Of a stretch of DNA of 64,000 nt, positions 17,863 to 26,855 are shown one piece after another. The DNA is from CALZKI01 sp045124055 (GTDB lineage Bacteria > Bacillota > Clostridia > Lachnospirales > Lachnospiraceae): the NCBI GenBank assembly GCA_045124055.1, contig JBGVKZ010000051.1:124001-188000 (forward strand), given 5' to 3'. The translations under genes were made by a program, and so were the position numbers. The notes under the pieces are model-generated. The model searched no databases. It worked only from the letters and a program-made list of their open reading frames with translations, and was not told where the DNA came from. Numbering within the stretch: position 1 is the stretch's first letter; every line of letters begins with the position of its first letter.

Positions 17863-18849
17863 ATGCGTGTATATAAAATTAGTGCGTTAGAGGCAAATCA
17901 GAGACTGGATAAATATTTACATAAGCTGTTAAAAGAAGCTGGTAACGGATTTATCTTTAAAATGCTTCGTAAAAAAAACATTACATTAAACGGGAAAAAA
18001 GCTGCCGGTAATGAAAGCTTAAAAGAAGGAGACGAAATTAAGCTTTTTATGGCAGAAGAAACCTTGGATAAATTTATGGGACATTCTCAAAACGTGGGGG
18101 TAAATACCTTAGAATATGAGAAGGCTTATCAACAATTTAAGAATAGTATTCAGATTGTTTATGAAGATGAGAATATTTTACTTCTTAATAAGCCGGCAGG
18201 AATATTATCTCAAAAAGCAGAAGAAAAGGATTTATCCTGTAATGAATGGCTGATTGGTTATTTACTTCATAAAAGTGAGATAAGTGCCTTACAGTTAAAT
18301 ACATTTAAACCCTCTGTGTGCAATAGGTTAGACAGAAATACCAGTGGACTTTTAATCTGCGGAAAAACCTTATTAGGTAGTCAGAAAATGAGCCAGATGA
18401 TTAAGGATAGAAGCATTAAGAAATTTTATAGAACCTTTGTAAAGGGGTCATTTTCGGACAAGCTACACATAGATGGTTACTTAAAAAAGGATAAAAATAC
18501 CAATAAAGTATCTATTACAAAAGATAAGGTCCCAGGAAGCGATAGAATTGAGACTGTTTTTATCCCTTTAGAAAGTAGTAAGAAACTTTCTTATATTGAG
18601 GTAGAACTTATAACTGGTAAACCTCATCAGATTAGAGCCCATATAGCCAGTGAAAATCACGCTATTTTAGGGGATTATAAATATGGAGATGCAAAGTTTA
18701 ATCAAAATACAAACAGAAAGCATCAATTATTACATGCATATCGATTAGAGTTTCCGAAAATAGAAGGGACATTTGCCAATCTTTCCGAAAAAGTATTTAT
18801 TGCAAAAGAACCTCCTTATTTTGAGGAAGCAAAAATGTTATTGAGGTAA
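17863..18849 (+). CDS. RluA-family pseudouridine synthase
   Basis: The 328-residue protein starts with an S4-like domain (MRVYKISALEANQRLDKYL). The RluA catalytic domain follows, with IVYEDENILLLNKPAG, the signature NRLDRNTSGLLICGK holding the catalytic Asp, and ITGKPHQIRAHIAS. It isomerises uridine in rRNA (RluC/RluD type) or tRNA; the site is not predictable here. In-frame TTG and GTG codons precede ATG 17863, and the start is uncertain because only a weak GGTG is upstream. A second RluA-family gene lies at 50,290-51,198. Confidence 0.9.
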   Translation: MRVYKISALEANQRLDKYLHKLLKEAGNGFIFKMLRKKNITLNGKKAAGNESLKEGDEIKLFMAEETLDKFMGHSQNVGVNTLEYEKAYQQFKNSIQIVYEDENILLLNKPAGILSQKAEEKDLSCNEWLIGYLLHKSEISALQLNTFKPSVCNRLDRNTSGLLICGKTLLGSQKMSQMIKDRSIKKFYRTFVKGSFSDKLHIDGYLKKDKNTNKVSITKDKVPGSDRIETVFIPLESSKKLSYIEVELITGKPHQIRAHIASENHAILGDYKYGDAKFNQNTNRKHQLLHAYRLEFPKIEGTFANLSEKVFIAKEPPYFEEAKMLLR

Positions 18850-18852
18850 TTT

Positions 18853-19386
18853 ATGGCTACGTGGAGTTCAAGAGGGTTAAGAGGTTCCACTTTAGAAGAA
18901 CTGATTAACCGCACAAATGAAAAATATCTGGAAAATGGTTTGGCATTGATTCAAAAGATACCAACCCCCATTACGCCAATTAAAATTGATAAAGAAAAAC
19001 ATCATATTACACTGGCATATTTTGACCAAAAAAGTACCGTTGACTACATAGGCGTAGTTCAGGGGATTCCTATTTGTTTTGATGCAAAAGAGTGTGCCAG
19101 TGATACCTTTGCCCTGCAAAATATTCATGCTCATCAGGTAGAATTTATGGAAAACTTTGAAAAACAGGGAGGAATAGCTTTTTTCTTGATTTCTTATACC
19201 CATAAAAATGTGTATTATTATTTGCCTTTTGAAATGTTGAAATATTTTTGGGATAGAGCAAAAGATGGCGGCAGAAAGAGTTTCCGATATGATGAACTAA
19301 ACCCGGACTATATTTTGCCACAAAGACGCGGAGCAATGGTGCCATATCTGGATGTTCTGAAAAAAGACTTAGAAGATAGAGAATAG
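18853..19386 (+). CDS. recU: Holliday junction resolvase RecU
   Basis: The 177-residue product matches RecU. The N-terminal SSRGLRGSTLEELINRTNE segment, STVDYIGVVQGIPICFDAKE with the nuclease Asp and Glu-x-Lys-like residues, and HQVEFMENFEKQGGIAFFLI are all present. RecU resolves Holliday junctions in Firmicutes. It follows the pseudouridine synthase by 3 bp. In Bacillus recU lies beside ponA; that partner is not here. Confidence 0.9.
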   Translation: MATWSSRGLRGSTLEELINRTNEKYLENGLALIQKIPTPITPIKIDKEKHHITLAYFDQKSTVDYIGVVQGIPICFDAKECASDTFALQNIHAHQVEFMENFEKQGGIAFFLISYTHKNVYYYLPFEMLKYFWDRAKDGGRKSFRYDELNPDYILPQRRGAMVPYLDVLKKDLEDRE

Positions 19387-19390
19387 GTGG

Positions 19391-19419
19391 TTGACATATG
19401 ACCATTTTTTGAGTATACT
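19391..19419 (+). promoter_or_regulatory. promoter of the histidine operon
   Basis: A full-consensus TTGACA (19391-19396) is followed after exactly 17 bp by TATACT (19414-19419). The inferred leader to the hisZ ATG is about 50 nt, too short for a T-box; I saw no attenuator. Confidence 0.85.
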
Positions 19420-19474
19420 CATTACAGTTTAGTGTAGTAGCACGTTACCACAGTAAAGCGAATGGAGAAATAAA

Positions 19475-20614
19475 ATGAAGAAGAAACAACTATTACATAC
19501 CCCAGAGGGTGTTCGTGATTTATACGGAAAAGAATACGCAGCGAAGCTTGGTTTACAGGATAGATTAATGAAAACTATTCAATTATATGGATATGAAAAT
19601 ATTCAGACGCCAACCTTTGAATTTTTTGATGTTTTTTCGGAGGAAATTGGTACAACCAGTAGCAGAGAATTATATAAATTTTTTGATAAAGAGGGAAATA
19701 CCCTTGTTTTAAGACCGGATTTTACACCATCTATGGCAAGATGTGCAGCAAAATACTTTATGGAAGAAAATGTTCCAATTCGTTTTTGCTATGTAGGAAA
19801 TTCTTTTATTAATAACAGTAATTTACAGGGAAAATTAAAAGAATTAACACAGATGGGTGCAGAATTAATTGGTGATGATTCTGTGTATGCAGATGCAGAA
19901 ATGATTATGATGGTCATTGATACCCTTCGTGCTTCAGGCCTTACAAAATTTCAGGTAAGTATTGGTGAAGTAGAATATTTCAAAGGAATTTGTCGACACG
20001 CAGGATTAGATAGTGAAACGGAACTTGCACTTCGTGACTATATTTCAGAAAAGAATTTTTTTGCAGCGGAAGAATTGATGCTTGAAAAAGGAATTTCAGA
20101 AAGAGACAGGGAGGCAATTTTACAAGTTCGCGAATTTAATCAAGTAGAAGAAACCTTAACGCGTGCTAGAGAATTGGCTCCAAATGAAATGAGTCGAAGT
20201 GCAATCGCCAGATTAGAAGAATTGTATGAATTATTAAAAAAATATGGTGTAGAGCAATATGTTTCCTTTGACCTTGGAATGCTTAGCAAATTCCATTATT
20301 ATACAGGCGTTATTTTTAAAGCATATACTTATGGTGTAGGTGATGCCATTGTGACAGGGGGACGTTATGATACCCTTCTAGGCCGTTTTGGTAAAGATGC
20401 GGCGGCCATTGGCTTTATGGTGCTTATTGATGACTTGCTGGAAGCTTTGTATAGACAGGACTTAAAAATTGAAGTAAAAGAAAACAGACAGGTTCTTTAT
20501 TATAATAAGGATAATTATGATAGTAAGTTAAGAGAGGCAGTTTCCCTTCGTAAACAGGGGATTTTTGTGTCATTAATATCAGATGAATTTGAGGGTGCAA
20601 AGAAGGAGCTTTAG
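19475..20614 (+). CDS. hisZ: ATP phosphoribosyltransferase regulatory subunit
   Basis: The 379-residue protein resembles histidyl-tRNA synthetase without tRNA-binding parts: TPEGVRDLYGKE, the motif 2-like LRPDFTPSMARCAAKY, and the histidine-site-like YYTGVIFKAYTYG are present. HisZ pairs with the short form of HisG to give an active, feedback-inhibited enzyme. The hisG found 4 bp downstream is indeed the short form, which supports the call. It is the first gene of the his operon, with GGAGA ahead of ATG 19475. Confidence 0.94.
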   Translation: MKKKQLLHTPEGVRDLYGKEYAAKLGLQDRLMKTIQLYGYENIQTPTFEFFDVFSEEIGTTSSRELYKFFDKEGNTLVLRPDFTPSMARCAAKYFMEENVPIRFCYVGNSFINNSNLQGKLKELTQMGAELIGDDSVYADAEMIMMVIDTLRASGLTKFQVSIGEVEYFKGICRHAGLDSETELALRDYISEKNFFAAEELMLEKGISERDREAILQVREFNQVEETLTRARELAPNEMSRSAIARLEELYELLKKYGVEQYVSFDLGMLSKFHYYTGVIFKAYTYGVGDAIVTGGRYDTLLGRFGKDAAAIGFMVLIDDLLEALYRQDLKIEVKENRQVLYYNKDNYDSKLREAVSLRKQGIFVSLISDEFEGAKKEL

Positions 20615-20618
20615 AAAA

Positions 20619-21275
20619 ATGAACGAAGAAAATAAATACTTAACTTTTGCACTTGCAAAAGGAAGACTTGCAAAAAAAACATTAGAATTATTAGAAGAAA
20701 TCGGTATTACTTGTGAAGAAATGAAAGATAAAGATTCCAGAAAACTGATTTTCGTGAACGAAGAATTGAAACTTAAGTTTTTCCTCGCGAAAGGTCCGGA
20801 TGTTCCAACTTATGTAGAATATGGTGCAGCGGATATCGGTGTAGTTGGAAAAGATACATTGTTGGAAGAAGGCAGGAGGGTGTATGAAGTACTTGATTTA
20901 GGCTTTGGAAAGTGTAGAATGTGTGTATGCGGACCAGCCAGTGCAAAAGAACTTTTAAAACACCACGAGATGATTCGTGTTGCCAGTAAGTATCCAAAGA
21001 TTGCAAAAGAATATTTTTACAATGTTAAGCATCAGACGGTAGACATTATTAAGTTAAATGGTTCCGTAGAACTTGGACCTATTGTAAAATTATCAGATGT
21101 TATCGTTGATATCGTAGAAACCGGTTCAACACTTCGTGAAAATGGCTTGGAAGTGTTAGAGGAAATTTGTCCATTATCTGCCAGAATGATTGTCAATCAG
21201 GTAAGTATGCAAATGGAATCTCAAAGAATCGGAACTTTAATTCAGAAGTTAAGAGAATTAGTGAAACAGCAATAA
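20619..21275 (+). CDS. hisG: ATP phosphoribosyltransferase catalytic subunit, short form
   Basis: The 218-residue HisG has FALAKGRLAKKTLELLEEIG at the start, GAADIGVVGKDTL in the middle, and the PRPP-binding segment VDIVETGSTLRENGLE. It condenses ATP with PRPP, the first committed step of histidine synthesis. The C-terminal allosteric domain of long HisG is absent, so HisZ is required. I use ATG 20619, preceded by AAGGAGC; an upstream in-frame start at 20583 lies inside hisZ. Confidence 0.96.
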   Translation: MNEENKYLTFALAKGRLAKKTLELLEEIGITCEEMKDKDSRKLIFVNEELKLKFFLAKGPDVPTYVEYGAADIGVVGKDTLLEEGRRVYEVLDLGFGKCRMCVCGPASAKELLKHHEMIRVASKYPKIAKEYFYNVKHQTVDIIKLNGSVELGPIVKLSDVIVDIVETGSTLRENGLEVLEEICPLSARMIVNQVSMQMESQRIGTLIQKLRELVKQQ

Positions 21276-21288
21276 AGAAGGTGCAATT

Positions 21289-22578
21289 ATGAAAATTATC
21301 GAGTTAAATAGTGAAACAAAGCAGGATATTTTATCCAGCTTATTAAAAAGAAGTCCTAATAATTATGGTCAATATGAAAAAACAGTTGCAGAAATTGTGG
21401 AAAACGTTAAAAATAAGAAAGATGAAGCTGTTTTTGAATATACAAAGAAATTTGATGGTTTTGACTTGAATAGTCAAAATATTAGAGTAACTGAAGAAGA
21501 AATAGAAGAAGCGATTTCTTCTATGGACGAAGAATTTATTCGTGTTATGGAAAAATCCGCAGCAAATATTACTGCTTATCACGTAAAACAAAAACGTAAT
21601 AGTTGGTTTGATGCCAAAGAAGATGGAACAATTTTAGGACAAAAAATCACACCACTTGAAAAAGTAGGTATTTATGTACCTGGTGGAAAGGCTGCATATC
21701 CATCTAGTGTTTTAATGAATGCCCTTCCTGCCAAAGTTGCAGGAGTTGGCAAACTGGTAATGACTACTCCTTGTAACAAAGAAGGTAAAGTTAATTCAGG
21801 TACATTGGCTGCTGCAAAAGTTGCTGGTGTAGACGAAATCTACAAAGTAGGAGGTGCTCAGGCGATAGCATCTCTGGCTTTTGGAACAGAGAGTATTCCA
21901 AAAGTAGACAAAATTACTGGACCAGGTAATATCTTTGTTGCCTTGGCAAAGAAAAGTGTTTACGGACACGTAAGTATTGATTCCATAGCTGGACCAAGTG
22001 AAATTTTAGTTTTAGCCGACGAAAGTGCGAATCCAAAATATGTGGCGGCTGATTTATTGTCGCAGGCAGAACACGACGAATTAGCCTCAGCCATTTTAAT
22101 TACTACAAGTAGAAAACTAGCAGAAGATGTTTCAAAATATGTTGTTGACTTTGCGAGTCAACTTGATAGAAAAGACATTATGGAAAAATCTCTTGATAAT
22201 TATGGTTATATTTTGGTAGCAAAAGATTTGAACGAAGCAATAGAAGCTGCAAATGAAATTGCTTCGGAACACTTAGAAATCTTAACAAAAAATCCATTTG
22301 AGGTTATGACAAAGATTAGAAATGCAGGTGCGATTTTTCTTGGTGAATATTCTTCAGAACCACTTGGAGATTATTTTGCAGGTCCAAATCATATTTTACC
22401 AACTAATGGTACAGCAAAATTCTTTTCACCTTTGTCCGTAGATGACTTTGTGAAAAAATCAAGTATTATTTGCTACTCCAAAGAAGCTTTGGAAAAAGTA
22501 CATACAGATATTGAATTATTTGCAAAAAAAGAAGGACTTACGGCACATGCTAATTCGATTGCAGTAAGGTTTGAGTAA
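21289..22578 (+). CDS. hisD: histidinol dehydrogenase
   Basis: The 429-residue enzyme carries family blocks such as LEKVGIYVPGGKAAYPSSVL, VGGAQAIASLAFGT, VDKITGPGN, and the zinc-site SQAEHDE. It oxidises histidinol to histidine in two NAD-dependent steps, the last of the pathway. The length is normal. It sits between hisG and hisB, 13 bp after hisG with AAGAAGGTG upstream. Confidence 0.97.
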   Translation: MKIIELNSETKQDILSSLLKRSPNNYGQYEKTVAEIVENVKNKKDEAVFEYTKKFDGFDLNSQNIRVTEEEIEEAISSMDEEFIRVMEKSAANITAYHVKQKRNSWFDAKEDGTILGQKITPLEKVGIYVPGGKAAYPSSVLMNALPAKVAGVGKLVMTTPCNKEGKVNSGTLAAAKVAGVDEIYKVGGAQAIASLAFGTESIPKVDKITGPGNIFVALAKKSVYGHVSIDSIAGPSEILVLADESANPKYVAADLLSQAEHDELASAILITTSRKLAEDVSKYVVDFASQLDRKDIMEKSLDNYGYILVAKDLNEAIEAANEIASEHLEILTKNPFEVMTKIRNAGAIFLGEYSSEPLGDYFAGPNHILPTNGTAKFFSPLSVDDFVKKSSIICYSKEALEKVHTDIELFAKKEGLTAHANSIAVRFE

Positions 22579-22609
22579 GAAAAGATATTGTTTGTGAAAG
22601 GAAAGTTTT

Positions 22610-23200
22610 ATGGCAAGAGAAGCATTCATTACAAGAAAAACAAAAGAGACAGATATTGAGTTGAGTCTAAACATAGACGGAACAGGGAAAAGTGAGATTG
22701 ATACAGGAATTGGCTTTTTAGACCATATGCTTTCCGGATTTGCAAAACATGGTTTTTTTGATTTAAACTGTAAAGTACAGGGTGATTTACAAGTAGACGG
22801 ACACCATACGGTAGAAGATGTAGGAATTGTATTAGGTCAGGCAATCTTGCAAGCTGTAGGAGATAAAAAAGGAATCAAAAGATATGGAAGTACTATTTTG
22901 CCAATGGACGATGCTCTTTGCTTATGTGCTATTGACTTGTGTGGTCGACCATATTTTAATTATTCCTGTGAATTTACCGGAGAGAGAGTTGGCTATCTGG
23001 AAACAGAATTGGTACGTGAATTTTTCTATGCGATTTCTTATTCTGGAGCTATGAATTTACATATCAAAATGTTAGATGGTATTAATAATCATCATAAGAT
23101 TGAAGCAATGTTTAAAGCCTTTGGAAAGGCGTTAGATGAAGCGACAAAAACTGACGAAAGAATTACAGAAGTATTAAGTACAAAGGGAAGCCTTTCATAA
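22610..23200 (+). CDS. hisB: imidazoleglycerol-phosphate dehydratase
   Basis: The 196-residue monofunctional HisB has DTGIGFLDHMLSGFAKHG, DGHHTVEDVGIVLGQA and LHIKMLDGINNHHKIEAMFK, which supply the His and Glu ligands for its two Mn ions. It dehydrates imidazoleglycerol phosphate. No histidinol-phosphate phosphatase domain is attached. GAAAGGAAAG precedes ATG 22610. Confidence 0.97.
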   Translation: MAREAFITRKTKETDIELSLNIDGTGKSEIDTGIGFLDHMLSGFAKHGFFDLNCKVQGDLQVDGHHTVEDVGIVLGQAILQAVGDKKGIKRYGSTILPMDDALCLCAIDLCGRPYFNYSCEFTGERVGYLETELVREFFYAISYSGAMNLHIKMLDGINNHHKIEAMFKAFGKALDEATKTDERITEVLSTKGSLS

Positions 23201-23215
23201 GGCGTGGTGATGAAT

Positions 23216-24502
23216 ATGTCAAAGAAAAGATTTGTGGGTTGTATTTATTTAAAAGATGAAAAGGCAATTAAGCATTTTTCAGATAATACAATTATTGATA
23301 CAGACCCAGTGCGTCTTGCCAAAAAATATAGTGATAATGGTGTAGATGAAATTATTGTTTATGATATGTCAACAGATGATACAAGTCATGAACGTGCATT
23401 AGATGTGTTAAAAGACATTTGTGCTAGTGTTGAAGTACCTGTTGTTGGAGCTGGAAATGTAAAACGTATGGAGGACATTAAAAAAATCCTTTATACAGGC
23501 TGTAAAAAAGCTGCACTTAATTATGAAAAACAGTCCAACATTGATTTGACAGTGGAAGTGTCACAAAAATTTGGGAAAGATAAAATAGCGGTATGTTTTA
23601 GTGACAGCACGAAAATCACAGAAAATAGACAGCTTGTAGATGAATATGCATCGGAACTTATTTTAGTAGATGAAAGTAAGATAAAAGATGCGATGTTTAT
23701 TAGTGATTTAGAACTGATTGTTACTTTAAAAGACGCCGTGACTTTACATCGAATTTTAGAATATTTAGAAATTCCTTGCATTACAGGAATTACTGGTTAT
23801 GCAATTTATACAAGCATTATGGAGTTAAACTCTTTAAAAGCTTTGTGTAAGGAAAGTGGATTGGACGTCAATATGATAGAAGCAAAATTTAAGTGGAGTG
23901 ATTTTAAATTAAACTCTGATGGAATGGTTCCATGTATCGTACAGGATTATAAAACCGGCGAAGTACTTATGATGGCTTATATGGACGAAACTGCTTACAA
24001 TATGACTATTCAGACAGGTAAAATGACATATTACAGTCGTAGTCGAAAAGAGTTGTGGATAAAAGGTGATACGAGTGGTCATTATCAGTATGTGAAGTCT
24101 TTAACGGCTGACTGCGATATGGATACAATTTTAGCAAAGGTTTCACAGGTGGGAGCTGCTTGTCATACAGGTAGTTATAGTTGTTTCTTCAATGAGATTT
24201 TTACAAAAGATACTCAGGAAAAGAATCCAATGAAAGTCTTTGAAGATGTGATGAAGGTTATTTTAGACCGTAAAGAGAATCCAAAAGAAGGCTCTTATAC
24301 AAACTATCTATTTGATAAGGGAATTGATAAAATATTGAAAAAATTAGGTGAAGAAGCAACTGAAATTGTAATAGCTGCGAAAAATCCTAATGTCAATGAA
24401 ATTAAGTATGAAATTTCAGATTTCCTCTATCATATGATGGTACTTATGGCAGAAAAAGGTGTGACTTGGGAAGAAATCACCACAGAGCTTGCCAATCGTT
24501 AG
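23216..24502 (+). CDS. hisIE: HisF-like domain fused to HisI and HisE (HisIE)
   Basis: The 428-residue protein has three parts. Residues 1 to about 220 resemble a HisA/HisF TIM barrel (KRFVGCIYLKD, DPVRLAKKYSDNGVDEIIVYD, VEVPVVGAGNVKRMEDIKK). About 225-320 is HisI, phosphoribosyl-AMP cyclohydrolase, with SRSRKELWIKGDTSGH, the metal-site LTADCDMDTIL and CHTGSYSC. About 335-428 is HisE, phosphoribosyl-ATP pyrophosphohydrolase, with LGEEATEIVIAAKN. The HisF-like part has Tyr at position 11, where HisF has its first catalytic Asp (CLD becomes CIY), so it is probably not an active cyclase. I use ATG 23216, with GGTGAT upstream; GTG and ATG codons at 23204-23210 are alternatives. Confidence 0.92.
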   Translation: MSKKRFVGCIYLKDEKAIKHFSDNTIIDTDPVRLAKKYSDNGVDEIIVYDMSTDDTSHERALDVLKDICASVEVPVVGAGNVKRMEDIKKILYTGCKKAALNYEKQSNIDLTVEVSQKFGKDKIAVCFSDSTKITENRQLVDEYASELILVDESKIKDAMFISDLELIVTLKDAVTLHRILEYLEIPCITGITGYAIYTSIMELNSLKALCKESGLDVNMIEAKFKWSDFKLNSDGMVPCIVQDYKTGEVLMMAYMDETAYNMTIQTGKMTYYSRSRKELWIKGDTSGHYQYVKSLTADCDMDTILAKVSQVGAACHTGSYSCFFNEIFTKDTQEKNPMKVFEDVMKVILDRKENPKEGSYTNYLFDKGIDKILKKLGEEATEIVIAAKNPNVNEIKYEISDFLYHMMVLMAEKGVTWEEITTELANR

Positions 24503-24520
24503 GAATGTTTCCATCTTTTT

Positions 24521-24919
24521 TTGCATAAATATTATCAAAAAGAGAAAGTTGTTAGGAAATTGGCAAGTACAGAACAAAAATTAGAATTAGTACATTTTTT
24601 GCGAGAAGATAATAAAAGAAATCGTATGCAATTACATAGGCGAGAACAAATTTTGTATGGTAGAGAGGTTCCGGAAGATATTTATGAGGATATGGATACA
24701 GAATCCTTTGGTACAAAAGAAATAAGTTCTTACAAAGGAAAGGGCATATCAGGATTTAGAATACGTTTTATGGTTTCTGTGATTCTGTTTTTGTCCTTTT
24801 TTTATTTGGATAGAAGCAATGAAAAAATTGGCAATATTGATACAAATCAGATAAAGACTTATATGGAAGATAACAGTTTACAGAGTCTAATGGTAAATGT
24901 GTTTGATTTTAACGAGTAA
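24521..24919 (+). CDS. small single-pass membrane protein of unknown function
   Basis: The 132-residue frame follows hisIE by 18 bp. It has a charged N-terminal region rich in Lys, Arg and Glu (about 1-75), one hydrophobic segment at about 82-97, and a short outer part ending VMVNVFDFNE-like. The orientation by charge is N-in. The only start giving the full frame is TTG 24521, and a TTG at 24560 is possible; neither has a good binding site, so the start is uncertain. I recognise no family. It may be a genus-level protein read from the his transcript. Confidence 0.6.
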   Translation: MHKYYQKEKVVRKLASTEQKLELVHFLREDNKRNRMQLHRREQILYGREVPEDIYEDMDTESFGTKEISSYKGKGISGFRIRFMVSVILFLSFFYLDRSNEKIGNIDTNQIKTYMEDNSLQSLMVNVFDFNE

Positions 24920-24931
24920 ATCACGTATACT
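24903..24931 (+). promoter_or_regulatory. promoter of the TIGR03960 operon
   Basis: TTGATT (24903-24908) and TATACT (24926-24931) are spaced by 17 bp. The -35 lies in the end of the preceding gene. It leaves about 30 nt to ATG 24966. Confidence 0.7.
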
Positions 24932-24965
24932 TTATAAGATAAAGCAAAAATGAAAGGTATGAACA

Positions 24966-26843
24966 ATGAGTCGTTTAGCATTAAGTGATGAAATATTGAT
25001 GACAGTTGAAAAACCTGCCAGATATATAGGTAACGAAGTAAATAGTGTAGTAAAAGATAAAGACAAGGTAGACATTCGTTTTGCAATGTGTTTTCCAGAT
25101 GTATATGAAATTGGAATGTCTCATCTAGGGATTCAGATTTTATATGATATGTTTAATAGGTTTGAGGATACGTGGTGCGAAAGAGTCTATTCACCTTGGA
25201 CGGATTTAGACAAACTTATGAGGGAGAAGAATATCCCTCTTTTTGCGTTGGAATCACAAGAGCCTGTGAAAAATTTTGATTTTCTTGGAATTACATTGCA
25301 GTATGAAATGTGTTATACCAACATACTGCAGATTTTAGATTTAGCACAGATGCCACTTTTCGCTTGCGATAGAGATGGAAGTTTTCCGATTGTCATTGGT
25401 GGTGGACCTTGTACTTATAATCCAGAGCCAATCGCAGAATTTTTCGATATATTTTATATTGGGGAGGGAGAAACCAGATATCGAGAATTGCTTGATTTGT
25501 ATAAACAATATAAAAAACAAGGCAAGACAAAAGTGGAATTTTTGCGTGAGGCAAGCCATATTCCAGGTATGTATGTTCCATCTATGTATGAGGTTACTTA
25601 TAAAGAAGATGGTACAATAGAAGCCTTTATGCCAAAGTATGAAGATGTACCAAAAAACGTATTAAAAGAAATTGAAATGAATGTTTCTGATACTTATTAT
25701 CCAATGAAACCGGTAGTTCCATTTATTAAAGTTACTCAAGATAGAGTGGTTTTAGAAATACAGCGTGGCTGTATTAGAGGGTGCCGTTTTTGTCAGGCAG
25801 GACAGCTTTATAGACCTGTACGAGAAAGAAATGTAGAAGTTTTAAAAAAATATGCGGTTGAAATGTTAAAAAACACAGGCCATGAGGAAATTTCCTTAAG
25901 TTCTCTTAGTTCCAGTGATTATTCTAAGTTACCGGAATTGATTGATTTCTTAATAGAGGAATGTAGCAAAAAGCATATTAATATTTCACTTCCATCTCTT
26001 AGAATTGATGCTTTTTCTTTGGATGTTATGAGTAAAGTACAAGATGTAAGAAAGAGTAGTCTTACATTTGCACCGGAAGCCGGAAGCCAGCGTATGCGAA
26101 ATGTGATTAACAAAGGGTTAACAGAAGAAGTAATTTTAAATGGTGCAAAAATGGCATTTGAAGGCGGTTGGACCAGGGTGAAATTATACTTTATGTTGGG
26201 ACTTCCCTATGAAACACAGGAAGATATTGAAGGAATTGCAGATTTATCGAATAAAATTGCAGCTTGTTTTTTCGAAACAGTTCCAAAGGACAAGCGTAGA
26301 GAAAAGGTACAGATTGTAACCAGTACCTCCTTCTTTATTCCAAAACCATTTACACCTTTCCAATGGGCGAAAATGTGTACTCAAGACGAATTTATCAATA
26401 AAGCTCAAATTACCAAGCGTGCGATTGCCAGTCAGCTCAATCAAAAGAGCATTAAATATAACTGGCACGAAGCTTCTGTTAGTGTACTAGAAGGTGTTTT
26501 TGCTCGTGGTGACAGAAAGTTGTCTAAGGTTATTTTAAATGCCTATAAGAAGGGGTGCATTTATGACTCTTGGGACGAATATTTTGACAACGAAAAATGG
26601 TTACAGGCTTTTAAAGAGGAAAATATTTCGATTGATTTCTATACTACAAGAGAAAGAGCGTTGGACGAAATTTTCCCTTGGGATTTCTTGGATTGTGGTG
26701 TTACCAAGGAATTTTTAAAGAGAGAATGGTTAAAAGCAGCGAACGAAGAAGTCTCTTTAAATTGTAAACTAAAATGTCAAGGTTGTGGTGCAAACCGATT
26801 TGGTGGTGGCATTTGCTTTGAAAAAAGAGAAAATGAAGGTTAG
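24966..26843 (+). CDS. TIGR03960 family B12-binding-type radical SAM protein
   Basis: The 625-residue protein has an N-terminal cobalamin-binding-like domain (GMSHLGIQILYDMFNR, VIGGGPCTYNPEPIAEFFD). The radical SAM motif RGCIRGCRFCQAG follows, with Cys at 269, 273 and 276, then SLPSLRIDAFS and LTFAPEAGSQRMR. The C-terminus has a CxxC-type pair (KCQGCGANRFGG). Members always travel with the TIGR03936 protein, found here 12 bp downstream. The reaction is unknown; neighbours in many Clostridia are RNase E/G and L21, which suggests a role in RNA or translation, but this is inference. Confidence 0.93.
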   Translation: MSRLALSDEILMTVEKPARYIGNEVNSVVKDKDKVDIRFAMCFPDVYEIGMSHLGIQILYDMFNRFEDTWCERVYSPWTDLDKLMREKNIPLFALESQEPVKNFDFLGITLQYEMCYTNILQILDLAQMPLFACDRDGSFPIVIGGGPCTYNPEPIAEFFDIFYIGEGETRYRELLDLYKQYKKQGKTKVEFLREASHIPGMYVPSMYEVTYKEDGTIEAFMPKYEDVPKNVLKEIEMNVSDTYYPMKPVVPFIKVTQDRVVLEIQRGCIRGCRFCQAGQLYRPVRERNVEVLKKYAVEMLKNTGHEEISLSSLSSSDYSKLPELIDFLIEECSKKHINISLPSLRIDAFSLDVMSKVQDVRKSSLTFAPEAGSQRMRNVINKGLTEEVILNGAKMAFEGGWTRVKLYFMLGLPYETQEDIEGIADLSNKIAACFFETVPKDKRREKVQIVTSTSFFIPKPFTPFQWAKMCTQDEFINKAQITKRAIASQLNQKSIKYNWHEASVSVLEGVFARGDRKLSKVILNAYKKGCIYDSWDEYFDNEKWLQAFKEENISIDFYTTRERALDEIFPWDFLDCGVTKEFLKREWLKAANEEVSLNCKLKCQGCGANRFGGGICFEKRENEG

Positions 26844-26855
26844 GAGGGCTGAAAA

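Noticed and set aside
19420..19474. T-box or attenuator ahead of hisZ
   Set aside because: The leader is only about 50 nt and holds no T-box sequence or terminator hairpin.
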